Positions 1 through 5,173 of a stretch of DNA of 5,173 bases are shown here, in pieces. Each line of letters opens with the position of its first letter. Within the stretch, counting starts at the first letter, position 1. The position numbers were made by a program, and so were the translations under genes. Source of the DNA: Nitrospiraceae bacterium (GTDB taxonomy: Bacteria; Nitrospirota; Thermodesulfovibrionia; Thermodesulfovibrionales; UBA9159); NCBI GenBank assembly GCA_003453735.1, contig DMNE01000071.1, positions 1 through 5,173 on the forward strand, written 5' to 3'. The notes below the pieces were generated by a model. It saw nothing but the letters and a program-made list of their open reading frames with translations, did not search any database and had not been told where the DNA came from.

Positions 1-1
1 T

Positions 2-334
2 ATTCAACTTAGAGCTAGCTCCTCGGAGAGGACGAGCTTCCCGGGGCAGGGAGTGAAAAGAGTTGATTTTTCCTATGAAAGGGCGGGCAGGAAGGTACGC
101 GCAAAGGTATTCCTCGTGGTGTCAAAGGAGGGGCTCATCGCCCTCTCTCCGGTCTGCAGCCATCTCGGATGTCCGGTGAACTGGGACAATTATAAGAAGG
201 AATTCCTCTGCCCGTGCCATGGCGGCAGGTACGGTATGAGCGGTGATGTGATTGCAGGGCCGCCTCCCGATCCCCTCAAACCCTTGCCGTTGGAAATCAG
301 AGAGGGCTGGGTGTATGTAGGGATGAAGATATAA
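2..334 (+). CDS. Rieske iron-sulfur protein, 3' part (5' end outside window)
   Basis: This encodes the [2Fe-2S] subunit of a cytochrome bc-type quinol oxidase, which takes an electron from quinol at the Qo site and passes it to a cytochrome c. The frame is open from base 2 to the TAA at 332-334, so the gene runs in from the left edge. The GTG at 53 begins a shorter possible reading but is unlikely to be the true start, because the upstream residues fit the family and the N-terminal membrane anchor must lie outside the window. Box 1, CSHLGC (bases 155-172), and box 2, CPCHGG (209-226), supply the Cys/His cluster ligands and the disulfide Cys pair. The proline loop GPPPDPL and a C-terminal strand ending YVGMKI follow. 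No lesion is visible in this part. The downstream neighbour is a broken cytochrome b gene, so the protein may lack its partner. Family assignment is very secure; whether the full-length gene is intact is unknown. Confidence 0.93.
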   Translation: MQLRASSSERTSFPGQGVKRVDFSYERAGRKVRAKVFLVVSKEGLIALSPVCSHLGCPVNWDNYKKEFLCPCHGGRYGMSGDVIAGPPPDPLKPLPLEIREGWVYVGMKI

Positions 335-518
335 GAAGTGCCCGGTAGGACACCCGCGCGGCGGGAGGAGGCGCAACCCCGAGATTGGTAGTCAGAATGA
401 AAAAAGAAGCTGCGTTCATCCTGCATTCTGGATGCCGGGGGCTGAGTGCCGGGAGAAACATTCATCTGTGATTCTGTGTTGTCTGTGGCGAGACACTTCG
501 AATGAAAAATAGTGCTTT
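335..518. other. Gap between Rieske and cytochrome b genes, no convincing gene
   Basis: These genes are usually nearly contiguous, so 184 bases without a recognisable product is long. All frames are interrupted or lack family resemblance. A small inverted repeat lies at 353-365 (CCCGC, 3-base loop, GCGGG) and another at 417-434 (CATCC, 8-base loop, GGATG). The heptamer TGCCGGG occurs at 433-439 and again at 447-453. Neither hairpin is followed by a T run, so neither looks like an intrinsic terminator. The stretch may be decayed sequence. Confidence 0.5.
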
Positions 519-1558
519 ATGGGTAAAGTATTTTATTGGATAGACGGCCGGTTCAAGGTAAAGGAGCCTCATAAGTTCTTCTTCAAGAGGCCTATCCCGC
601 CGGGCCTTTATTATTCGTACTGTCTGGGCGGTGCCGCTCTTACTCTCTTTTTGCTGTCTGCAGTTACGGGGCTGCTTCTGTCCAGCTCTTATATCCCCTC
701 GGAGGAACAAGCGTATAACAGCATAATCAGGATACATGATGATGTGCATTTAGGCTGGCTGGTGAGGAGCATGCACAAATGGTCCGCAAACCTCCTTATT
801 ACTTTGTGATCCTTCATGCGATTCGTGTTTTCATTTCCAGGGCATACCGGCCGCCTCGGGAGTTGAACTGGATTGCGGGGGTCTTACCCTTTGCCCTGTC
901 TATGGCATCAGGGTTTACTGGATACCTTCTGCCGTGGGACCAGAGGGCATACTGGGCCACAGTGGTCGGGACATCCTTGGCGAGAACCGTTCCCCTTGTC
1001 GGCGGGACACTCCTTTTAGCGGTAAGAGGGGGGCCTGAGGTTGATGGAACCACCTTAATACGTTTTTACAGCATACATGTTCTCTACTTGCCTCTGGCGA
1101 TGTCCCTAATCCTTTGGTCACATTTCCACATGGTGAAGAGACAAGGCATTTCCGGGGGATTATAGCGTTTGGCCTCACAAATAAGGAATACCGTAAAGAA
1201 GTGTTATCCTGATTATCTGCTAGCTAGAGGTGCTTTTCGTCGTGTTTGTTGTCATAGAAATAACTGTTGTTCTTGCGATGGTATTCCTCAAGACGTTGGA
1301 AGGCAAATAGACTTTTCAGCACAATACCGGCCCAAACCGGAATGGTATTTCCTCCGGCTCTACCAGCTTGTCCGGTATTTTCCCGGACGGGCCGCGTTTT
1401 TCGGAACGGTACTGATTCCCGTCGCCTCCATGGTGTTTTTAATCTCGACCCCTTATCTTGATACAGGGAAGTACGGAAGGCGTGTGGCGTCGGCTATGTG
1501 CATTGCGCTTCTTATCATATTTATTATATTCACGCTTATCCCTGCCGTAAACCCTTGA
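519..1558 (+). pseudogene. Cytochrome b (bc complex), multiply frameshifted
   Basis: This is the diheme membrane subunit of a quinol:cytochrome c oxidoreductase. The family text is nearly complete but spread over all three frames. Bases 519-802 (frame of 519) carry the N-terminus and helix A to helix B, with GWLVRSMHKWSAN. Bases 803-1156 (frame of 803) carry HAIR, PRELNW, GFTGYLLPWDQ, RFYSIH and the end of helix D, RQGISG. Bases 1158-1181 read DYSVWPHK, 1186-1209 EYRKEVLS, 1211-1222 DYLL and 1227-1307 the hydrophobic helix E. Bases 1307-1555 carry YRPKPEWYFL and the last helices, ending at TGA 1556. The four heme-ligand His codons (774, 815, 1076, 1121) are all present. Helix D ligands are 15 residues apart, as in b6-type proteins. 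The start ATG 519 has a stop codon just upstream in frame and no clear Shine-Dalgarno sequence. The longest uninterrupted pieces are only about 95-130 codons, so no functional protein is expected unless the sequence is erroneous. Confidence 0.9.
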
Positions 1559-1760
1559 ACTGGTGGCTGCGCATTCCCTGCAGAGGCATAGCCAGGAGGC
1601 AGTCAAGCAGTGCGATTTGGTTTTCGCGGCAGTTCTTTGGTTCCCTGCTGCTCGCAATATCGCTTGACTGTTTCCAGTGGCACATTGCCAAACAGGGGGC
1701 GAGAAGATGGATAGTACGAAGCGGAGCCTTCCCCCAATGCTTAGCCGCGGGTGGTTGAAC
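1557..1760 (+). pseudogene. Probable remnant of cytochrome c domain or subunit
   Basis: No frame is open through this stretch, but joining frames gives a protein-like text. Bases 1557-1637 read ELVAAHSLQRHSQEAV and then a hydrophobic start, LVFAAVL. Bases 1639-1698 (shifted by one) read GSLLLAISLDCFQWHIAKQG. Bases 1698-1760 (shifted again) read GEKMDSTKRSLPPMLSRGWL. This looks like a membrane helix followed by a CxxCH heme site and a PxL...WL region, as in small monoheme cytochromes c of bc complexes. The second heme Cys is replaced by Trp (TGG at 1678-1680), a single-base change from a Cys codon. If one T near 1555 were removed, the reading would continue directly from cytochrome b, so this may have been a C-terminal extension rather than a separate gene. 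The family call is inference from motif and context only, and a chance resemblance cannot be excluded. Confidence 0.4.
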
Positions 1761-1780
1761 TGCTCAACTCGTTGTTCTGT

Positions 1781-1811
1781 TTGACAAAGTTTTTGCTATT
1801 TATGTTAGATT
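1781..1811 (+). promoter_or_regulatory. Sigma70-type promoter for tig-clpP-clpX
   Basis: A perfect -35 hexamer TTGACA sits at 1781-1786. A plausible -10 hexamer TAGATT sits at 1806-1811, preceded by the extended -10 dinucleotide TG at 1803-1804. The spacer is 19 bases, longer than the ideal 17, which the extended -10 could compensate for. Transcription would start near 1817-1819, leaving a leader of about 20 bases before the tig start codon. It lies directly after the decayed cytochrome remnant, so the operon would be independent of the broken genes upstream. Confidence 0.6.
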
Positions 1812-1826
1812 AAAAAGACAGAAAAT

Positions 1827-1831
1827 GGAGG
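1827..1831 (+). promoter_or_regulatory. Shine-Dalgarno site setting the tig start
   Basis: GGAGG lies five bases before ATG 1837. It overlaps an earlier in-frame ATG at 1825, which has no comparable site upstream. This decides for 1837 as the start, giving a protein beginning MLKVVEDI. Confidence 0.8.
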
Positions 1832-1836
1832 TTTGT

Positions 1837-3093
1837 ATGCTCAAGGTCGTTGAAGATATCAGTACGACAAAGAAACGCCTGAAGATAGAAATCCCGGCGG
1901 ATACCATCGAAAAGGAGATACAGGGCTCCCTTGAGAAGGTGAGGAAGACCGCAACGCTTCCCGGCTTCAGGACCGGCAAAGCGCCGATGACGCTCATAGA
2001 GAAGAAATACGGGAAGAAGGTTGAAGGGGAAGTCCTTGACAGAATGATCCCTCAGGTCTACGCAGAGGCGTTGACCCGGGCGGAGATTACCCCCGTGACC
2101 GATCCGGTGTTGGAGGAAGGAATTGATTTCAAACGGCATCGGCCATTTGCTATGACGCTTACCGTCGAAGTTATGCCAAAGATCGATGATCTGGTGTACG
2201 AGCACGTCGCAATAAGAGACATACCGGTATCGGTCGACGATGCTGACATCATCAGTGTATTGAAAAGGATGCAGGAGGAAAAAGCAATCTATGAGCCATC
2301 AGAGGGTCCGATCAATGGCAACGATCTTATTTCCTTTGACTATTGCACTCCGGAGGGGGACATATCCGTAAAAGACCAGATCTATAAGGTCGGAGGCAGT
2401 CTTTTCCCCAAGGAATTCTCTGAGCGACTCGTGGGAATGAAGAAAAACGATGAACTGAGCATAGAGACGACGTTTCCCGAGGATCATGTATCAGAGAAAC
2501 TCGCGGGTAAACACCTGACCCTGCAGGTTGTTGTCAAGGACATTAAGAAGGTGAATCTCCCTGACATCGACGATGAATTTGCAAAGGATGCGGGGATCGA
2601 TAATCTCGACGCGCTGAAAAACCATGTCAGGGAAGAGATCTTGAAGGCAAAGAGAAATGAGGTTACGAAGATACAGAAGGCGGAGATGCTGAAAAAGCTC
2701 CTAGATTCCCATGAATTTGATCTGCCCGAATCCATGATCGAAAGCGAGATTGCGGCGCTGCTGTTCAACGAGGCCTCGAGGAAGGATCAAGAGGGTAAGG
2801 TTGACAGGGATAGGGAGGTCTTAAAGCAGGAGTTGAGGCCTGACGCCATCAGGAATGTCAAGGGATCACTGCTCCTCGCAGCCATCGGGAAAAAGGAGAA
2901 GGTGTCGGTAAGTGAGGATGACGTGAAAAATGCGATACTCGCAATGGCAAGGAGATTCGCAGTTCCTCCCGAAAATCTCATTAAGTTCTATATATCGAAG
3001 GATGGTTCTCTTAATGGGCTTAAAAATTCCCTTTTTGAGGAGAAGGTTCTGGACCTTATTCTTTCAAAGGCAGCTATAGAGAAAGGAGAATAA
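1837..3093 (+). CDS. tig: Trigger factor (ribosome-associated chaperone)
   Basis: Trigger factor binds the ribosome near the peptide exit tunnel and shields emerging chains. This protein has 418 residues, normal for the family. The N-terminal ribosome-binding domain carries the signature loop GFRTGKAP at residues 43-50, the same position as in E. coli. A reduced FKBP-like domain spans about 155-240, and the helical chaperone arms and C-terminal domain fill 243-418. The FKBP domain is divergent: where E. coli has IPGFEDGI, this protein reads FPKEFSERL, and the preceding strand region is shortened, so prolyl isomerase activity may be weak or lost. The start at 1837 is chosen for its GGAGG site and its fit to family N-termini; an in-frame ATG at 1825 would add four residues. 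It is the first gene of tig-clpP-clpX, and the clpP Shine-Dalgarno sequence lies within its last codons. The frame is uninterrupted. Confidence 0.97.
   Translation: MLKVVEDISTTKKRLKIEIPADTIEKEIQGSLEKVRKTATLPGFRTGKAPMTLIEKKYGKKVEGEVLDRMIPQVYAEALTRAEITPVTDPVLEEGIDFKRHRPFAMTLTVEVMPKIDDLVYEHVAIRDIPVSVDDADIISVLKRMQEEKAIYEPSEGPINGNDLISFDYCTPEGDISVKDQIYKVGGSLFPKEFSERLVGMKKNDELSIETTFPEDHVSEKLAGKHLTLQVVVKDIKKVNLPDIDDEFAKDAGIDNLDALKNHVREEILKAKRNEVTKIQKAEMLKKLLDSHEFDLPESMIESEIAALLFNEASRKDQEGKVDRDREVLKQELRPDAIRNVKGSLLLAAIGKKEKVSVSEDDVKNAILAMARRFAVPPENLIKFYISKDGSLNGLKNSLFEEKVLDLILSKAAIEKGE
3084..3088 (+). promoter_or_regulatory. Shine-Dalgarno site for clpP inside the tig 3' end
   Basis: AGGAG (within AAAGGAG, 3082-3088) lies inside the last codons of tig, six bases before the TTG at 3095. 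Its position supports the unusual TTG start and suggests that ribosomes finishing tig help initiate clpP. Confidence 0.75.
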
Positions 3094-3094
3094 G

Positions 3095-3709
3095 TTGAGT
3101 TTGATACCAATTGTCATAGAGCAGACGGGACGCACGGAACGGGCATATGATATCTATTCGAGGCTTTTGAAAGACAGGATAATTTTTGTCGGAACCGCCA
3201 TAGACGATATTGTTGCCAACACGGTTATCGCACAACTCCTCTTTCTTCAGACTGAGGATCCGGATAAGGATATCCATCTTTACGTCAATACGCCTGGAGG
3301 CATCGTATCTTCAGGTCTTGCCATATACGATACTATGCAGTATGTGAAGCCCGATATTGGGACATATTGCATCGGACAGGCGGCGAGCATGGGAGCCTTG
3401 TTACTCGCTGCAGGGACAAAGGGGAAAAGATTTGCACTGCCTCATTCACGGATCATGATTCACCAGCCCATGGGAGGGTTTCAGGGACAGGCAACCGATG
3501 TTGAGATACACGCGCGGGAGATCCTCAGGACGAAGGATATCCTCAACGAAATTCTTGCGCGTCATACAGGGCAGCCTATCGATAAGGTGCGGAACGACAC
3601 AGACCGTGACTTTTTCATGTCAGGCGAAGAGGCCAGGAATTACGGGATTGTTGATGAGGTGATCAAGGGAATGAAAAAAAACAAGGATCTTCAAGCCGAC
3701 GGGCAATAG
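3095..3709 (+). CDS. clpP: ATP-dependent Clp protease proteolytic subunit ClpP
   Basis: ClpP is a serine peptidase whose two heptameric rings form a closed chamber and degrade chains delivered by ClpX or ClpA-type unfoldases in the cytoplasm. The protein has 204 residues. The catalytic triad is visible: Ser98 in GQAASMGA, His123 in MIHQPMGG and Asp172 in TDRDFF. The oxyanion-loop glycines are in NTPGG (residues 65-69), with Thr where many ClpPs have Ser. Translation begins at TTG 3095, one base after the tig stop. The resulting N-terminus, [10 protein letters not shown], aligns with the mature N-terminus of E. coli ClpP, so there is no long propeptide and only the initiator Met need be removed. 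A second in-frame TTG at 3101 is less likely because the Shine-Dalgarno spacing and family alignment favour 3095. The gene is intact and sits between its chaperone and unfoldase partners. Confidence 0.97.
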   Translation: MSLIPIVIEQTGRTERAYDIYSRLLKDRIIFVGTAIDDIVANTVIAQLLFLQTEDPDKDIHLYVNTPGGIVSSGLAIYDTMQYVKPDIGTYCIGQAASMGALLLAAGTKGKRFALPHSRIMIHQPMGGFQGQATDVEIHAREILRTKDILNEILARHTGQPIDKVRNDTDRDFFMSGEEARNYGIVDEVIKGMKKNKDLQADGQ

Positions 3710-3753
3710 AAAGAGCACTGAGGCGTAACACGGTCGCTTTTATCGCTGACAGC

Positions 3754-3760
3754 AAGGAGG
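3754..3760 (+). promoter_or_regulatory. Strong Shine-Dalgarno site for clpX
   Basis: AAGGAGG lies six bases before ATG 3767, the strongest ribosome binding site in the window. It allows clpX to be translated independently of clpP despite the 57-base gap. That gap (3710-3766) shows no clear promoter or terminator. Confidence 0.8.
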
Positions 3761-3766
3761 GTTTTT

Positions 3767-5014
3767 ATGGCGAAGAAGGAGAGAGAGGAAAATAGATTGA
3801 AGTGCTCATTCTGTGGGAAGGGGCAGGATGAAGTGAGAAAGCTCATTGCGGGCCCAACCGTTTATATCTGTGATGAATGTGTCGAGCTCTGCAATGATAT
3901 CATCGCAGAGGAGCTCTATGCCGAGGCCTCTCCGCATGCACTGCCAAAACTTCCGACCCCGAAGGAGATACACCAGTTCCTGGATGATTATGTTATCAGT
4001 CAGGAAAGGGCGAAGAAAGTGCTTTCCGTTGCTGTCCATAATCATTACAAGAGGATCTATAGCCCTGACAACTCTGATATCGAGCTGCAGAAAAGCAACA
4101 TACTGCTCATCGGACCGACAGGAACAGGGAAAACGCTCTTGGCTCAGACCCTTGCTCGACTCCTGGACGTGCCATTTACCATAGCCGATGCGACTACTCT
4201 TACCGAGGCGGGCTACGTGGGAGAAGACGTTGAAAATATCATTCTGAAGCTGCTTCAGGCTTCTGATTTCGATGTGGAAAGGGCACAGAGAGGGATAGTC
4301 TATATCGACGAAATAGACAAGATCAGCAGAAAGTCTGAGAATCCTTCTATCACGAGGGACGTTTCGGGCGAGGGCGTTCAGCAGGCGCTCCTTAAGATCA
4401 TCGAGGGAACTGTAGCCAACATTCCTCCGCAGGGGGGGAGAAAACATCCCCAACAGGAGTTTATCCAGGTGGACACATCGCATATCCTTTTTATCTGCGG
4501 AGGTGCTTTTGTGGGGCTTGATGACATTGTGGGGCAGCGCATCGGCAAGAAAACCCTCGGTTTCGGTGCAGAGGTCATCGGTGCTAAGGAGAGGAAGATC
4601 GGCCATGTCCTCACCAAGGTTGAACCTGAAGACCTCATCAAGTACGGTCTGATCCCCGAATTTGTGGGAAGACTCCCCGTAGTCGCCTTACTGAAGGAGC
4701 TGGATGAGGCTGCACTGGTGAAGATCCTCACCGAGCCGAAGAATTCCCTTGTCAAGCAATATCAGAAGCTCCTCTCATTCGATAATGTGAGGCTCAGATT
4801 CACCGATGGTGCAATCACCGCGATCGCACGGCGAGCCGTAGAGCGAAAAACAGGGGCGAGGGGACTCCGTGCAATCCTTGAGGAGGTAATGCTGGATGTC
4901 ATGTACGAGATACCCTCTCAAAGGGGTATTAAGGAGTGCCTCATTAATGAAGATACGATAATCAAAAAGGAGAGGCCGATCCTCCTCTTCGAGAAGCAGG
5001 CAGAATCAGCATGA
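3767..5014 (+). CDS. clpX: ATP-dependent Clp protease ATP-binding subunit ClpX
   Basis: ClpX is a hexameric AAA+ unfoldase that recognises degradation tags, unfolds substrates with ATP and threads them into ClpP. The protein has 415 residues, typical of the family. Visible parts, in order, are: N-terminal zinc-binding domain with Cys13, Cys16, Cys35 and Cys38; Walker A GPTGTGKT (116-123); pore-1 loop GYVG (149-152); Walker B IVYIDEID (177-184); pore loop RKH (225-227); ClpP-docking loop tripeptide LGF (264-266, where E. coli has IGF); the arginine finger in PEFVGR (Arg302); and the sensor-2 motif TGARGLR (Arg365). All key residues are conserved, so an active unfoldase is expected. It is the third gene of the operon and likely works with the ClpP encoded upstream. 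The frame is uninterrupted and the start is fixed by AAGGAGG. Confidence 0.98.
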   Translation: MAKKEREENRLKCSFCGKGQDEVRKLIAGPTVYICDECVELCNDIIAEELYAEASPHALPKLPTPKEIHQFLDDYVISQERAKKVLSVAVHNHYKRIYSPDNSDIELQKSNILLIGPTGTGKTLLAQTLARLLDVPFTIADATTLTEAGYVGEDVENIILKLLQASDFDVERAQRGIVYIDEIDKISRKSENPSITRDVSGEGVQQALLKIIEGTVANIPPQGGRKHPQQEFIQVDTSHILFICGGAFVGLDDIVGQRIGKKTLGFGAEVIGAKERKIGHVLTKVEPEDLIKYGLIPEFVGRLPVVALLKELDEAALVKILTEPKNSLVKQYQKLLSFDNVRLRFTDGAITAIARRAVERKTGARGLRAILEEVMLDVMYEIPSQRGIKECLINEDTIIKKERPILLFEKQAESA

Positions 5015-5173
5015 AGAACGAGTCCGGGTAGTGTCGCTGCTCACAGTCGTCTAGCCTTTTTCAGTCTTGCTAATTTGATAAACCGCTCTACTAAATACGT
5101 GCAAAGCTATGCACCTGTTTAGCCGACGGGCTACCACTCCTGTCATTTAATTCATAAGATACCCCGCAGCTTG
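5015..5173. other. Region after clpX, no gene recognised; two small inverted repeats
   Basis: No frame resembles a protein I know. Two perfect five-base-pair inverted repeats occur close together: 5099-5114 (GTGCA, 6-base loop, TGCAC) and 5120-5133 (TAGCC, 4-base loop, GGCTA). The first is followed by CTGTTT and the second by no T run, so they make a weak terminator at best. In many genomes lon follows clpX, but nothing of it is visible here. Confidence 0.4.

Noticed and set aside
53..334. Complete 93-residue Rieske protein starting at GTG 53
   Set aside because: The frame is open upstream to the window edge with family-like residues, and the membrane anchor would be missing; the gene is cut by the window instead.
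397..471. Small 24-residue open frame in the gap before cytochrome b
   Set aside because: No Shine-Dalgarno sequence, no recognisable motif, and a length expected by chance.
803..809. Programmed ribosomal frameshift in cytochrome b
   Set aside because: There is no X XXY YYZ slippery heptamer, and the gene needs several further shifts in both directions, so decay or error is more likely than recoding.
1559..1824. tRNA gene or riboswitch upstream of tig
   Set aside because: I found no T-loop-like sequence or cloverleaf; the inverted repeat GTTGA/TCAAC near 1754-1768 is too short to support an RNA gene.
1825..1836. ATG 1825 as the trigger factor start
   Set aside because: It overlaps the GGAGG site that serves ATG 1837 and would add four residues not matching family N-termini.
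3806..4606. 266-codon open frame on the minus strand
   Set aside because: It lies wholly antisense to clpX, shows no family resemblance and has no proper context; it is a by-product of clpX codon use.
1..5173. CRISPR array, insertion sequence, prophage or defence system
   Set aside because: No spaced direct repeats, terminal inverted repeats, transposase or phage-like frames are visible on either strand.

Overview
The window comes from a bacterial chromosome. The likely source is a Gram-negative, respiratory, anaerobe-type lineage. A Rieske/cytochrome b cluster beside tig-clpP-clpX, a cytochrome b with b6-type heme-ligand spacing, and the codon and base composition would fit Nitrospirota or a deltaproteobacterial (Desulfobacterota-like) group. 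I could not test this assignment, so it is tentative.

Bases 1-1800 hold the remains of a quinol-oxidising cytochrome bc complex locus. The 3' part of a Rieske iron-sulfur protein gene enters from the left edge (2-334) and looks undamaged. A 184-base gap with no convincing gene follows. Next comes a cytochrome b gene (519-1558) in which nearly every conserved element of the family can be read, but only by changing reading frame about six times. Several frame changes fall in short homopolymer runs, and one falls in a tandem CTAG duplication. From 1557 to about 1760 the frame-broken text continues as a probable membrane helix followed by a degraded c-type heme motif, with Trp where the second Cys should be. 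This is probably the remnant of a cytochrome c domain or subunit. The electron-transfer locus therefore appears to be a pseudogene except for the Rieske gene. The alternative is that this half of the window has a very poor base-call record.

Bases 1780-5014 hold a fully intact protein-quality-control operon: trigger factor (tig), the ClpP peptidase and the ClpX unfoldase. A sigma70-like promoter lies just before tig. The clpP gene starts at TTG one base after the tig stop, with its Shine-Dalgarno sequence inside tig, so the two are probably translationally coupled. clpX follows after 57 bases with its own strong Shine-Dalgarno sequence. Trigger factor takes nascent chains at the ribosome exit. 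ClpX recognises, unfolds and feeds tagged or damaged proteins into the ClpP chamber. All key catalytic and binding residues are present in the three proteins, apart from a divergent FKBP-type domain in trigger factor.

Bases 5015-5173 contain no recognisable gene, only two short inverted repeats. I found no CRISPR array, insertion sequence, tRNA or rRNA, and no convincing new biological system. The most interesting feature is the contrast between the multiply broken cytochrome b/c locus and the clean operon directly downstream.
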